Of a stretch of 36,083 nucleotides of DNA, positions 24,066 to 33,975 are shown one piece after another (positions within the stretch are counted from its first letter, which is position 1; every line of letters begins with the position of its first letter). This stretch comes from Vampirovibrio chlorellavorus (GTDB lineage: Bacteria > Cyanobacteriota > Vampirovibrionia > Vampirovibrionales > Vampirovibrionaceae). A program made the position numbers and the translations under genes. The DNA is taken from the NCBI GenBank assembly GCA_903866275.1, contig CAIPMU010000015.1:1-36083 (forward strand), given 5' to 3'. The notes under the pieces were generated by a model. It saw nothing but the letters and a program-made list of their open reading frames with translations, had not been told where the DNA came from and made no database searches.

Positions 24066-24926
24066 TTACGGCCGGATTTCCAGCATGGTATCGGAAAAGG
24101 GAGCCACATCGGGCAACTCGTCCATGTCTTCAATAGAGGCGCGCAAAATACGATTGGGACGATAAATGCCCCGGCTGGAGTTTTGCACAAAGGCCACCAA
24201 CTCATTCACCGCCTCATCGGGCTCCAGTTCAGCATGAATGGTCTCAATGGCCTGATTATAGTTCATTCCGGCAAAAAACAGCAGATGAAACGCTTTTTTT
24301 AGCCGGGTACGCGCCGCCAGATCAAAGCCACGACGCTTTAGGCCCACTTTGTTAATGCCGGCCACAATGGCGGGGCGACCATCTGCCATGGCAAAGGGCG
24401 GAATATCCTGACGTGAAGCACTAAAGCCACTCACGATCGCCATTTTCCCAATTTTCACAAACTGGTGAAATGCTCCCGTGCCGCCGAGGAAGGCGAAATC
24501 GCCCACTTCCACATGGCCGCCCAGTTGCACGTTATTGGCCAAAATCACTTCGTTGCCGAGGATACAGTTGTGAGCCACATGGGAATAGGCCATCAGCATG
24601 CAGCGTTCACCCACCAAGGTCTCGTTACCGGCACCGCTAGAGCGGTTAATGGTCACGCATTCCCGAATAATCGAACCATTCCCAATGCGCACAAAGGTTT
24701 GTTCGCCCTTGAACTTCATATCCTGAGGCTTGCCCCCCAAGACCGCGCCGGGAGACACTTCGCAATTTTCGCCCAGAATGACATTTTCCTGCAAAACAGC
24801 ATGGGGCAAGATTCTAGAGCCCGCGCCCACCCGGCAGTTGGGACCAATGTAGCTCAGCGCGCCAACTTCTACATCGTTTTCCAGCACGGCACTAGAATCA
24901 ATAATGGCGGTGGGGTGAATACTCAT
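24066..24926 (-). CDS. lpxA: UDP-GlcNAc acyltransferase LpxA
   Basis: 286 residues. First committed step of lipid A synthesis: transfers a 3-hydroxyacyl chain from ACP to UDP-GlcNAc. Hexapeptide repeats fill the first ~190 residues (MSIHPTAIIDSSAVLENDVE at the start). The catalytic His is His119 in SHVAHNCILGN, and NRSSGAGNETLVGE and FVKIGKMAIVSGFSA are characteristic. The C-terminal helical region (RRGFDLAARTRLKKAFHLLF) is present. AAGGA precedes the ATG. Last gene of the lpxD-lpxC-fabZ-lpxA run. Confidence 0.96.
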   Translation of the reverse strand: MSIHPTAIIDSSAVLENDVEVGALSYIGPNCRVGAGSRILPHAVLQENVILGENCEVSPGAVLGGKPQDMKFKGEQTFVRIGNGSIIRECVTINRSSGAGNETLVGERCMLMAYSHVAHNCILGNEVILANNVQLGGHVEVGDFAFLGGTGAFHQFVKIGKMAIVSGFSASRQDIPPFAMADGRPAIVAGINKVGLKRRGFDLAARTRLKKAFHLLFFAGMNYNQAIETIHAELEPDEAVNELVAFVQNSSRGIYRPNRILRASIEDMDELPDVAPFSDTMLEIRP

Positions 24927-25033
24927 CGATTAATTCCTTTTTGCTACATCCAGTTGCAAGGGGCTAAAGGGTCAGGGCAATGACGCCTCCTGGAAAAACT
25001 CAGTTTCAACGGCACACGCCGTTCAAGCGGTCT

Positions 25034-25561
25034 TTAGGCGTTGCGGTTCACCATCGAAAATACCATATCGGCTTCTACGGCCAGCTCGCCGTTCACGTAA
25101 GCGCAACACTTGGACTTCCCGATGGGGGCACGAAAGCGAACCAGTTCGGCTTCCATATCCAGACGATCGCCGGGAAGCACCATGCGACGGAAACGCACGT
25201 TGTCCATGCCCGCAAACACCATCAGCTTACCCTTGGCGGCAGCGGTGCTCATCATCAGGACGGCGCCCAACTGAGCCATGGCTTCCAGTTGCAACACGCC
25301 GGGCATAATGGGATCACCCGGAAAATGGCCCTGAAAGAATGGCTCGTTCATGGTGACATTTTTATAGCCTCTAATCCGCTTGCCTTGCACATGCTCGGTC
25401 ACCCGATCCACCAACAGAAAGGGATAGCGGTGCGGAATGAGATCCATAATTTCCCGAATACCCAGGGCGGGCAAATAGACCTCGTTGTCCGCAGCCTCTG
25501 TGGCGGCGTTCTCTAACTCTGAAGGGGTGTTGGGTTTTTCAGTCATGGTCAGGGTTTCCAT
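25034..25561 (-). CDS. fabZ: 3-hydroxyacyl-ACP dehydratase FabZ
   Basis: 175 residues, with an acidic N-terminal extension of about 30 residues before the hotdog fold. The catalytic His44 lies in IPHRYPFLLVDRV, and the general-acid/base region is MPGVLQLEAMAQLGA (Glu93). FFQGHFPGDPIMPG is the conserved loop. It dehydrates 3-hydroxyacyl-ACP in fatty-acid elongation, competing with LpxA and LpxD for the same acyl-ACPs, which explains the clustering. An in-frame ATG at 25546 is a possible alternative start. Confidence 0.95.
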   Translation of the reverse strand: METLTMTEKPNTPSELENAATEAADNEVYLPALGIREIMDLIPHRYPFLLVDRVTEHVQGKRIRGYKNVTMNEPFFQGHFPGDPIMPGVLQLEAMAQLGAVLMMSTAAAKGKLMVFAGMDNVRFRRMVLPGDRLDMEAELVRFRAPIGKSKCCAYVNGELAVEADMVFSMVNRNA

Positions 25562-25674
25562 TAGGGGTTCCAGCGCTCCTGCTTGCGGTCAATTTGAGCG
25601 CATTATAACCAAAGCAGGCCAAAATGAAAAATCTCGGCACTCCCAAGCAACAGAAGTGGCCGGGTACACCGCAC

Positions 25675-26514
25675 TTAACCCGAGGTCTTCACGGCCTTGA
25701 GCAAACGCTTGGCAAAGGGCACATGGCTGCTGTGGCCCGCATTGATGGCAAACACATGGGCTTTCAGCGACAAAGGATTGATGCCAGAAAGGCTAAGATC
25801 GCCAATCAAGTCCAGGGCTTTGTGATAGATGGGTTCATCGTCATGCCGGAGCGGACGGCTATAACCACCCGCTTCAATCAGCCCCAATGAATTTTCCAGA
25901 CTTGCGCCTAGCGCCAAGCCTCGCGATTGCAGGGCCGGCAGTTCACTCACATAGCCGAAGGTGCAGGCCGTGGTGATTAAAGCCGGGTTATCCAGCTGGC
26001 TATCCCAACGCACCCAGCGCCCATTGAGATCCGGGTGATCAAAATCCACACTGTAACTCAGTTTAAAATGGGTGTCGGGCAAGGCGTACAGCACAATGTC
26101 ATCGCTATGGCGGTAAAACACCGTCCCGGAAAGTGCCTGCGACGGCTTAGGGCGCTGTAATTCAAAATGCCGGGCAAACAGCTTCAGCCAATCTTGCGCG
26201 CTGCCGTCTAAAATGGGCATCTCCGGTGCGCCCGTGACGGAGACTTTCAAGTCACTCAAGCCCGCCATGGCCGCAGCGCACAAAAAATGCTCCACAATGG
26301 AAAGGGTTTTGCCTTCCCGGTTGGCCAAGGTCACGCCCCGGTCTAAATGGGCCACTGATGCCAGACGCGCTGGAATGGGTGATTTCCCGTCGATATAAAA
26401 CACAATGCCATGCCCCGGCTCGGCGGGCAAAATTTCCACGCCGACCGTTTGGCCGGTGATCACACCAATACCCGAGACCTGAATCGGCGCTGCCACGGCA
26501 GTTTGCACCCCCAT
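25675..26514 (-). CDS. lpxC: UDP-3-O-acyl-GlcNAc deacetylase LpxC
   Basis: 279 residues. Zinc-dependent deacetylase, the committed step of lipid A synthesis. Zinc ligands are His76 (LSIVEHFLCA), His231 and Asp235 (IYHKALDLIGDL), and the catalytic-region His261 sits in AINAGHSSHVPF. PEMPILDGSA matches the family. The N-terminal motif usually written GLHSG reads GVITG here. Start ATG at 26514 overlaps the lpxD stop by one base. It is the usual site of control in lipid A synthesis, but nothing in the sequence shows how this copy is regulated. Confidence 0.95.
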   Translation of the reverse strand: MGVQTAVAAPIQVSGIGVITGQTVGVEILPAEPGHGIVFYIDGKSPIPARLASVAHLDRGVTLANREGKTLSIVEHFLCAAAMAGLSDLKVSVTGAPEMPILDGSAQDWLKLFARHFELQRPKPSQALSGTVFYRHSDDIVLYALPDTHFKLSYSVDFDHPDLNGRWVRWDSQLDNPALITTACTFGYVSELPALQSRGLALGASLENSLGLIEAGGYSRPLRHDDEPIYHKALDLIGDLSLSGINPLSLKAHVFAINAGHSSHVPFAKRLLKAVKTSG

Positions 26515-27665
26515 TACAGACTACCCACCGGTTGACGTTCCGCTTCGAGCTCCGCCACCCGTTTTTTGAGGGCTTTAAAGTCCTGAAATAGCTCTCTGAG
26601 CTTACTGGTATGCATATAATTCTGGAATGCCTCACGTCGCGGGACAGCAGGATAACCCATCACCACGCCTTTGGGTTCTACATCTCGCATCAGACCACTT
26701 TTGGCCATCACAATCGCATCATCGCCAATCTTCAAGTGATCCGCCAGACCGGATTGCCCGGCTATCACCACGCGGTTGCCAATCTCACAACTGCCCGCAA
26801 TGCCCACCTGAGAGACGATCATGCAGTTTTCGCCCACCGTATTGTTGTGGGCAATCATCACCAGATTATCAATCTTGGTGCCCTTTTTAATCAGGGTGGC
26901 CCCCAGGTTGGCACGATCAATAGTGGTACACGCGCCGACTTCCACGTCATCTTCCAGCACCACGGTGCCAATGGAATTAATTTTGAAGATTTGAGCATTC
27001 TGCCCAGTGACTTTACCGCCACTGGCTTGCGCCGATTCCACACTGCCGGGTTCCGGGGTAACATAGCTGAAACCATCCGCGCCAATACTGGCATTGTGGT
27101 GAATCACCACCCGGTTGCCCAGCATCACCCGCTCGCCCAAACGCACGCCGGCGTGCAATACACAATCAGCAGCCATTTTCACGTCAGCACCCACGGTCAC
27201 ATGGGGCATAATCACGGTGTTGGCTCCAACCATCGCATTTTCGCCCACATAGGCAAATGCCCCGACCGAGGCCGTGGGATGTACTTGGGCCGAGGCCTCA
27301 ATAAAAGCCGTAGGATGAACTCCTGCCTTGGCGTGCAAGGGCTTTTCAAAAATCGCAAGCAGGGTAGCCAAGGCCAGCCGGGGGCGCACCACGGTAACAT
27401 AGCCTTCCAGCATGCCTTCAGGAACTTCAATGCCTTCTGCCACAATCGCGGCCTTCACCGGAAACGGACTGCGCGGGATCAAGCCGAGCGCCGGTGCTTC
27501 CAGAATCAGCACCATTTGATCAGGCCCGGTCACCATGCGGGGATGGGCCAGGTCGGACACCAGTAACTCCCCGTTACCGTGGAGCTTGGCCCCAGGGGTA
27601 CTCGCCGCAATCGCCGAAAGGCTGACCGGAGGCTTGGGCAAAGTTAAGGCTTGGGAATCAGACAT
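26514..27665 (-). CDS. lpxD: UDP-3-O-acyl-glucosamine N-acyltransferase LpxD
   Basis: 383 residues from the ATG at 27665, preceded by GGAG at a 9-base distance; in-frame GTG/ATG codons five and three codons earlier lie over the ribosome site. The N-terminal uridine-binding domain is about residues 10-100, and a long hexapeptide beta-helix follows. The catalytic His lies in [15 protein letters not shown], and [18 protein letters not shown] is diagnostic. It adds the second hydroxyacyl chain. First gene of the lpxD-lpxC-fabZ-lpxA run. lpxB, which often follows, is not in the window. Confidence 0.94.
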   Translation of the reverse strand: MSDSQALTLPKPPVSLSAIAASTPGAKLHGNGELLVSDLAHPRMVTGPDQMVLILEAPALGLIPRSPFPVKAAIVAEGIEVPEGMLEGYVTVVRPRLALATLLAIFEKPLHAKAGVHPTAFIEASAQVHPTASVGAFAYVGENAMVGANTVIMPHVTVGADVKMAADCVLHAGVRLGERVMLGNRVVIHHNASIGADGFSYVTPEPGSVESAQASGGKVTGQNAQIFKINSIGTVVLEDDVEVGACTTIDRANLGATLIKKGTKIDNLVMIAHNNTVGENCMIVSQVGIAGSCEIGNRVVIAGQSGLADHLKIGDDAIVMAKSGLMRDVEPKGVVMGYPAVPRREAFQNYMHTSKLRELFQDFKALKKRVAELEAERQPVGSL

Positions 27666-27720
27666 CTGGAACATCTCCACGTTTTGATATGAGAAAATTA
27701 CACCGGCAAAGAGCTTTTTG

Positions 27721-27728
27721 ATTATACT
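27721..27728. promoter_or_regulatory. Overlapping -10 boxes of lpxD (minus) and the BaiN-like gene (plus)
   Basis: Plus-strand TATACT (27723-27728) and minus-strand TATAAT (27721-27726) overlap by four bases. The plus start point would be about 27735, the A of the ATG; the minus start about 27714. No convincing -35 boxes were found for either. Confidence 0.45.
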
Positions 27729-27734
27729 GACACC

Positions 27735-29000
27735 ATGCCAACAATACCAGCCTCCCAGTCGGGCGGGTTACGGATTGCCGTCATTGGCGGCGGCGCTGCA
27801 GGCTTTTTTGCCGCCATCAACACCGCCGAAAAGAATCCCCACGCCCGCATCACCATTTACGAAGCCGCCCATCAGCCCTTGCAAAAAGTCCTGATTTCGG
27901 GGGGTGGCCGCTGCAATTTGACCCATGCCTGCTTTGACGCCCTCCGGCTCAGCGAGTTTTATCCCCGAGGGCAAAAAGAACTGCGCTCGCTATTCAGTCG
28001 ATTTCAGCCCAGAGACACCATGCGCTGGTTTGAAAACCACGGTTTGCCCCTCAAAGTGGAAACCGACAACCGGGTCTTTCCCCGCAGCGACAGTTCTCAG
28101 GATGTTATTGCGTTATTTCTGGATTTGGCCGAGAAATATCGAATTCAGATACGCACCCAAACCCGGGTGGAAGGTCTTGAGGCACAAGCCGATGGCCGCT
28201 TTTCCCTCACTGCCAAAGGCCAAGCCGAAATTTATGATGTCTGCATCCTGAGCACCGGCTTTAGCCCGCCGGGCTGGAAACTGGCACAGGCCTTGGGACA
28301 TACCGTTTTGCCGCCGGTGCCGTCCTTGTTTCCCTTTGTGGTCAAAGCGCCTGTGATTACAGGCTTGCAAGGCATCTCCATGCCCTTGGTGAATGGCAAA
28401 CTCATCACCAAGAGCGAAGACGGCAAAACGCACACCCAACAAGCCGAAGGTGCAATTCTCATCACTCACACCGGACTCTCGGGGCCTGTGATTTACCGAT
28501 TATCAGCGTGGGGTGCGCGTGAACTCGCCGCAGCCCGCTATCAAGCCAAACTGCAACTGGATTTAGTGCCTCACCTCAGCGAAGACGAACTGCGGCAAAT
28601 TTTGCAAGCTTTGCTCTACAAAAACGATGCCAAGAAAAAGCTGGAAAACACCAGCTTTGAAAGCATTCCCAACCGACTTTGGCTTGCCTTATTAGCCGAT
28701 GCTGGCGCCAAACTGGATGAGCGCGCCGAAACCACCAGCAAAAAAACATTCAATACCCTGATCGAGCGACTGAAGCGTCTGCAACTTTCAGTCAGCGGCA
28801 AAAGCCCCTCGAAGGAAGAATTTGTGAGCTGTGGCGGGGTGCTTTTAAAAGAAACCGATTTTAAGACCATGCAGAGCCGCAAAGTCCCCAGTCTCTTCTT
28901 TGGCGGGGAAATCATGAATATTGACGGCCTAACCGGTGGATTCAACTTTCAGGCCTGCTGGAGTGCAGGGTGGGCCATTTCGGAAGCATTGAAAGCATAA
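27735..29000 (+). CDS. FAD-dependent oxidoreductase, BaiN/HI0933 family
   Basis: 421 residues. The N-terminal dinucleotide-binding motif is [19 protein letters not shown] (residues about 14-32), followed by [14 protein letters not shown], the hallmark GRCN segment of this family. [28 protein letters not shown] and the closing [20 protein letters not shown] complete the two FAD-binding parts. It is soluble and cytoplasmic; family members reduce varied substrates, and the natural one is unknown. The ATG has no ribosome site and lies six bases after a -10-like TATACT, so the mRNA may be leaderless. It diverges from lpxD. Confidence 0.9.
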   Translation: MPTIPASQSGGLRIAVIGGGAAGFFAAINTAEKNPHARITIYEAAHQPLQKVLISGGGRCNLTHACFDALRLSEFYPRGQKELRSLFSRFQPRDTMRWFENHGLPLKVETDNRVFPRSDSSQDVIALFLDLAEKYRIQIRTQTRVEGLEAQADGRFSLTAKGQAEIYDVCILSTGFSPPGWKLAQALGHTVLPPVPSLFPFVVKAPVITGLQGISMPLVNGKLITKSEDGKTHTQQAEGAILITHTGLSGPVIYRLSAWGARELAAARYQAKLQLDLVPHLSEDELRQILQALLYKNDAKKKLENTSFESIPNRLWLALLADAGAKLDERAETTSKKTFNTLIERLKRLQLSVSGKSPSKEEFVSCGGVLLKETDFKTMQSRKVPSLFFGGEIMNIDGLTGGFNFQACWSAGWAISEALKA

Positions 29001-29204
29001 GCGCTCAATGAATCAAGAGATGAAAATCAGGCTGAGAAAGCTATAAAACGTTATTGATAAACGAAGTGTACACGCGGGAAGCAATTTTTACATATCAGAT
29101 GTTTTAATTACATTACAAGGCTTAAATTACATCGATTAACACTTTAAGCTGTTTTTAAAAGCACAAACAGAGCGAGAGAGGCGAAACGATAGAGGAGATT
29201 AATG

Positions 29205-29981
29205 ATGCCAGGTTTTTTCTCAATCAATCCTGCTATAGGTAGGCCCGAGACACTACAGTCAAAACCAGCTGCAACAAACGATAACCCGACCAGGAACACC
29301 ACAAACACAAACTTCAATTGGGGTGCAGGTATGGCTGCTTTGCAAACCATTAATGCTAACTATAGCACCTTAACCACTCTCAGCAGTGGAGACGATAAAA
29401 ACAAACTTATTAACCAAGCCGCTGTCGATGCAGGTAAATCCGGTGTTATCAAAGAAGTCGGTGGCACGCCAATGACGCTACAGGAAGCACTTCAAACCGT
29501 AGCGAACGATCCCGCACTGCAATCATTTCTTGAAACTCGAGATGGCGGAATCGTCAATAACCGATATGGCCAGGCAGAATTGAATGATTCCATTTCGCAA
29601 TTAAACATTATGGAAGGGTCATATAACGCAGCTCAACTGAATATTGGTGCTGGCAGCGATATTCAGTATGCCTCGGCACAGACGTCCGCAAATTCAGACA
29701 ACGGCAATTTTGCACTCACAACCTATGTAGAGCAATTGATTCAAAGACTGGGCGGTAATGGCGGACTCACAACGGATCAATTAAAAGCCGGGGGGAATGA
29801 GCAATTAGCAGTCCTCGACAAAACTGGCACGGGGGGCAATGGTGATGGCATTGTCAGCCAGGATGAACTCCAGGCAGCCCTATGGAAACTAGATGCCAAT
29901 CATGACGGCACCATTGATACCACTGAGCAACAGGTCCTTACCCAATTAAATAATGCCAATAATAATCATTGGATCACCTAA
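29205..29981 (+). CDS. Asn-rich protein with C-terminal EF-hand pair
   Basis: 258 residues from the ATG at 29205, seven bases after GGAG; the ATG at 29202 is only four bases from it. The first ~50 residues are Asn/Thr-rich and disordered. A helical central part follows (VGGTPMTLQEALQTVANDPA). The C-terminus holds two EF-hand-like calcium loops: a canonical DANHDGTIDTTE, and before it GGNGDGIVSQDE, which lacks the first Asp. No classic signal peptide. Codons are AT-richer than those of the flanking genes. Calcium binding is likely; secretion by another route is possible, as in dockerin-like or type I secreted proteins, but unproven. Confidence 0.7.
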   Translation: MPGFFSINPAIGRPETLQSKPAATNDNPTRNTTNTNFNWGAGMAALQTINANYSTLTTLSSGDDKNKLINQAAVDAGKSGVIKEVGGTPMTLQEALQTVANDPALQSFLETRDGGIVNNRYGQAELNDSISQLNIMEGSYNAAQLNIGAGSDIQYASAQTSANSDNGNFALTTYVEQLIQRLGGNGGLTTDQLKAGGNEQLAVLDKTGTGGNGDGIVSQDELQAALWKLDANHDGTIDTTEQQVLTQLNNANNNHWIT

Positions 29982-30014
29982 ATACTTCCGGCAATACATC
30001 AAATCAGATTACCC

Positions 30015-30048
30015 AAAGAGAGATCTGTGGTTACAGGTCTCTCTTTTT
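30015..30048. terminator. Bidirectional terminator between the EF-hand gene and the helicase
   Basis: Stem AAAGAGAGATCTG / CAGGTCTCTCTTT (13 pairs, one G-U) with a 6-base loop, followed by TT on the plus strand. It sits between convergent genes. Confidence 0.85.
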
Positions 30049-30071
30049 AACATTTTTCTTTTGATACATGA

Positions 30072-33000
30072 TCAATGAAACAGCCCAAAAATTTCCCGCA
30101 GATCCTGATTGGACATCTGGGTAATCCAACTCTCCCCATCAGAGACGGCTAAATCGGCCAGGGCTTTTTTAGCCTTGATCATCTCATCGATTTTTTCTTC
30201 AAAGGAACCCAGTGTAATTAAACGGTGTACCACAACGGTCTTGGCCTGCCCAATGCGATAGGCCCGATCGGTCGCCTGATTTTCCACCGCCGGGTTCCAC
30301 CAGAGATCATAATGAATCACGTTGGAAGCTTCGGTTAAATTCAAACCCGTACCACCGGCCTTCAGAGAGACAATCATCAGTTTTGAAGCCGCATCGGTCT
30401 GAAATTGCGCGACCATTTCGTCCCGTTTATTCCGGGTCAATCCACCATGAAAAAACAGGGCCTCTTCACCCAATTCACGCTGCATCATTTGCTGCAAAAG
30501 ATTACCCATCTCCCGATACTGGGTAAAGATCAGCGCTTTCTCGTTATTTTCCAGAATGGTCTGCAAAATCGAAAGTGCCTTGGCCGCCTTGCCAGACAAC
30601 TCCGATGCCACATTTCCCAGGTTGGCATAATGTGCCGGGTGATTACAAATTTGCTTCAGGGCGGTAATCAGCTTAAAAATCAGCCCCTTCCGCTGAATCC
30701 CTTCAGAGGATTCAATGTCACTCATAATGGTTTCCACCACATTCTGATAAACCGCCGCCTGCTCCTTGGTGAGGTAGCAGTATTCATCAAAGGTCACCTT
30801 TTCCGGCAAATCGGAAATAATCGTCTTGTCTGTTTTCAATCGTCTTAAAATAAACGGGGCAGTCACTTTTTTGAGCTGTACCACACTCTCCTGATCCTGC
30901 GCCTTTTCTATGGGATTGGCCAGACGGGTTTTAAATTGACTGATCGTGCCTAAATAACCGGGATTGATAAAGTCAAAAATATTCCACAGCTCTGTGAGCC
31001 GGTTTTCAACAGGGGTGCCCGTCATGGCAATCCGATATTTTGATTTTAAAGCTTTAATCACCTGTGTTTGGGCCGTCGTCGAATTTTTAATGTTCTGGGC
31101 TTCATCAATGATCAGAAACTCCCAGTCCCGATCGGAAAACTGCTGAAAATCTCGCCGAAAGGTCCCGTAGCTGGTAATCACCACATCGACCGCATCCACC
31201 ACCAACTGGCGTTCATTCCCGTGATAAATATTCAACCGCAAAGACGGAGCAAAACGCTGACACTCTTTTTCCCAGTTCCCGATTAAAGTGGTTGGGCATA
31301 CCACCAGGGAAGGCAACGTATTTTTCGCGTCCTGCCGGGCCTGCAACAACACCGTGAGCACCTGAATCGTCTTGCCAAGACCCATATCATCGGCAATACA
31401 GGATCCAAATCCCTTACGACTATTGGACCATAGCCAGCGAAATCCCCGTTCCTGATATGGACGTAAAACCGCATTCAAGGTGGAAGGAATCGCCACCTCA
31501 TCCACTTGCAGCATCTCGGCCACTACACGCTCCAAAGCCTCATCCGGCTGAAACGACAAACCATGCACCCGGCCCAATATTGCGGTATACAAGGCTTGCA
31601 TCGGCGAAGTGAACTTTGCAAACGGGGTACTCAACTTCTGCAAAAGCTGCTGAACATCTTCTGGTTTCAGCAAAATATACTGATCCTTGAATTTAACCAG
31701 CCCTTCACTTTGACGCACCAATTGATCAAACTCATCCGGAGATATGGTCTCATCCCCCAGCGCCACTTCATACGAAAACTCCAACATCCCTTCCAGAGAG
31801 AGATAACTGGCCCCCGTGTCCTGGGATTTATTCAATTTAGCCTTTACCTGTAAATCCGGATAGGCCAGCTTTTTAAGCTCCTTGGGCAGTATGAGTCCAA
31901 ACCCCAGAATATCCAGAATACCAGCAGTATTCAGCAAAAGTTGAGATAACTGCAGCAGGTTCACCACGGGCGCAATCTGCCCCCGACTGTCCACAATCTC
32001 GCGCAATTGATCCATATATTGAGCCGCGATCATCAGTTGCCGGGAAACATCCAACTGGACTGTCTGAGCCCACAATGCCTGCGTCGCAACATCGCTGTTT
32101 CCATCACTCGCGTCGGAGAACAATAATTGAGCGTCATCCATAAATAATTGGGCATAAGGCACCATTTGCTCCATCATGCGCTTGCGATGAATCACATCCA
32201 CATAAACCTGAAACTGATCCTCAAGCCCATCGTCAAACTGCTCAATGCGAATCTGTGGCGCCAGATCACGTTTACCGGCCTGCAAGCGTTCCAGCCAATG
32301 GGATAAACTTTTAATGCTGTTTTTTTCTGTAAACCGATTGGCTCGGTATAAATAATCCCGCGTAAAAGCAAGCATCAACTTATCACTGGTTGAGGATTCC
32401 ACAGATTTTAAAGCCTGATGCACCAGATAGGTCACAAAGCTGTTCAATGCTTCTGTTACCGCATCCCGAGGCAAAAACAACTCGCCATAATGACAACAAT
32501 CGGGAGGCATCATGGCCTGCAACTGCGTCAGGGCATTTTGCACCAAAGGCTCCTGCACATCCGCCCGATAACGCACCACAAAGGCCTGTTCCGCCTCCTG
32601 AATTAATTCCGGCAAAAACCAGCGCGCCTTCACCAAAGCCAGTGCCGTGGCTGCCACTGCAGACCAGAATGAAACACTGGTGGTATTCTGTGTCTGTGCC
32701 AACGGCAAGGGTGCTGACAAGAAATAATCAAACACCAGACTCACCGGTTCCACCGAAAACGCGGAACGCAACCGGGCTTCTGTTACACGCTCGGCATCAT
32801 CAATCCATAGGCGAGCCTGATCCTTGTGCAGCTTGGTTTGAGGCAAGGATGCCGCCTGCAACCGTGATTCCGGCTTGAGTCGTGCTTGCGTCAGCGCTGA
32901 TTCAATGCGCTCTTTTTCGGTCTTTTTGGAGGGATCAATCGTGATTTTCCACTGAAATAAATAGCGGGGATTGTACGCATCCTTAAAATATTCCAACTGA

Positions 33001-33800
33001 AACACGGCATTGCCCAAAGCATGGGATAGCTGGCGCTGCAGATAAAGCTGAACCACGGCGACGGGCACTGCCTTATACACTGTTTCCAGAACATGTTTAA
33101 AATTGCCTTCAGCATAAAAGGACGGATGGTCAGGCAATAAGGCCAGCAACGGCTGCACGTTACGCACGGGAAAATTTAAAAGATTGGGCAAAAATTCAGA
33201 CTTTTCCGGGGCCTGCGATAAAGACATCCCCTGGGACACTGGCAAAAACCCCGCCAGCAAATGCTCCCGATGCAAGACGGAGGGAACAGCACCCACCTGC
33301 CAGCCATCGCAGGAAATCCCTTTCAAGCTCAACAGAATCAATGGATCTTTATCAATCTCATTGGCCAATAAATAACAGACCGAGGCCAAATGCTTGCAGG
33401 GCATTTCAGCATCCGGACAGGTGCAGCGTATTTTCAGATCATCCCAGTGACGAGGCAGCAGATGAATATCCCGTTCCGCTAACAAGGTTAGCAGCGCCAC
33501 CGGCAGTTGCCCCATTGCCAGCTCAATCGGCATGGAGGCCTGTTCTGCAATCAAATCCTGAACAATCCGTTGATCCTCTGGCAACAGCAGCGCACTTTTA
33601 ATTTCCACTTTATAGGTATCGTGATAAGACCCCTTCACCTGTGCGTAAACTGTGTGCTCCTGCACGACCACATCCAGAACCCGGCTGGTGTTGGCCAAGG
33701 TTTTACCCCGACTCAACCGACCGGCGTCCATTTGCTCCAGCGCATGCACCCACGCCTGGCCCCACCAGGTATTGCCATAGGTTTTACGTTTGGTTTTCAT
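30072..33800 (-). CDS. SWIM zinc-finger SNF2-family helicase
   Basis: 1242 residues from the ATG at 33800; a TTG five codons earlier is less likely. A SWIM zinc finger lies at about residues 125-140 (IRCTCPDAEMPCKHLASVCY), a long family-specific middle region follows, and the SNF2 ATPase fills the last ~460 residues. Landmarks are DDMGLGKTIQVL (Walker A, about residue 803), IIDEAQNIKN (DEAQ box), AMTGTPVENRLTELW, FHGGLTRNKRDEM and the motif VI region TDRAYRIGQAKTVVVHRLI. Such proteins are ATP-driven DNA or nucleoprotein translocases; SWIM domains bind DNA or protein. No partner gene is adjacent. Some phage-defence systems use SNF2 proteins, but nothing nearby supports that here. Confidence 0.93.
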   Translation of the reverse strand: MKTKRKTYGNTWWGQAWVHALEQMDAGRLSRGKTLANTSRVLDVVVQEHTVYAQVKGSYHDTYKVEIKSALLLPEDQRIVQDLIAEQASMPIELAMGQLPVALLTLLAERDIHLLPRHWDDLKIRCTCPDAEMPCKHLASVCYLLANEIDKDPLILLSLKGISCDGWQVGAVPSVLHREHLLAGFLPVSQGMSLSQAPEKSEFLPNLLNFPVRNVQPLLALLPDHPSFYAEGNFKHVLETVYKAVPVAVVQLYLQRQLSHALGNAVFQLEYFKDAYNPRYLFQWKITIDPSKKTEKERIESALTQARLKPESRLQAASLPQTKLHKDQARLWIDDAERVTEARLRSAFSVEPVSLVFDYFLSAPLPLAQTQNTTSVSFWSAVAATALALVKARWFLPELIQEAEQAFVVRYRADVQEPLVQNALTQLQAMMPPDCCHYGELFLPRDAVTEALNSFVTYLVHQALKSVESSTSDKLMLAFTRDYLYRANRFTEKNSIKSLSHWLERLQAGKRDLAPQIRIEQFDDGLEDQFQVYVDVIHRKRMMEQMVPYAQLFMDDAQLLFSDASDGNSDVATQALWAQTVQLDVSRQLMIAAQYMDQLREIVDSRGQIAPVVNLLQLSQLLLNTAGILDILGFGLILPKELKKLAYPDLQVKAKLNKSQDTGASYLSLEGMLEFSYEVALGDETISPDEFDQLVRQSEGLVKFKDQYILLKPEDVQQLLQKLSTPFAKFTSPMQALYTAILGRVHGLSFQPDEALERVVAEMLQVDEVAIPSTLNAVLRPYQERGFRWLWSNSRKGFGSCIADDMGLGKTIQVLTVLLQARQDAKNTLPSLVVCPTTLIGNWEKECQRFAPSLRLNIYHGNERQLVVDAVDVVITSYGTFRRDFQQFSDRDWEFLIIDEAQNIKNSTTAQTQVIKALKSKYRIAMTGTPVENRLTELWNIFDFINPGYLGTISQFKTRLANPIEKAQDQESVVQLKKVTAPFILRRLKTDKTIISDLPEKVTFDEYCYLTKEQAAVYQNVVETIMSDIESSEGIQRKGLIFKLITALKQICNHPAHYANLGNVASELSGKAAKALSILQTILENNEKALIFTQYREMGNLLQQMMQRELGEEALFFHGGLTRNKRDEMVAQFQTDAASKLMIVSLKAGGTGLNLTEASNVIHYDLWWNPAVENQATDRAYRIGQAKTVVVHRLITLGSFEEKIDEMIKAKKALADLAVSDGESWITQMSNQDLREIFGLFH

Positions 33801-33975
33801 CGCTGTCAGACACAATCCAAAACAACTAACCCGAGCGCTGGCCTGAAATGCCCAGCTGCAATCGCCTTATTTTTTAATTCACAAGCCTGAGAATCCATTA
33901 CGAGGGAAAGAATACTCTATCACAGCCCAGCACGAGACAGAAAAAATAAAGCCTGCAAACATTTACCAGCACGCC

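Noticed and set aside
26610-27566. A 318-codon open frame on the plus strand
   Set aside because: Antisense to lpxD; rich in His and Asn because the hexapeptide-repeat codons read backwards. No ribosome site.
30072-33800. SNF2 helicase as part of a phage-defence island
   Set aside because: No nuclease, methylase or other defence gene adjoins it; neighbours are an EF-hand protein and a secretion channel.
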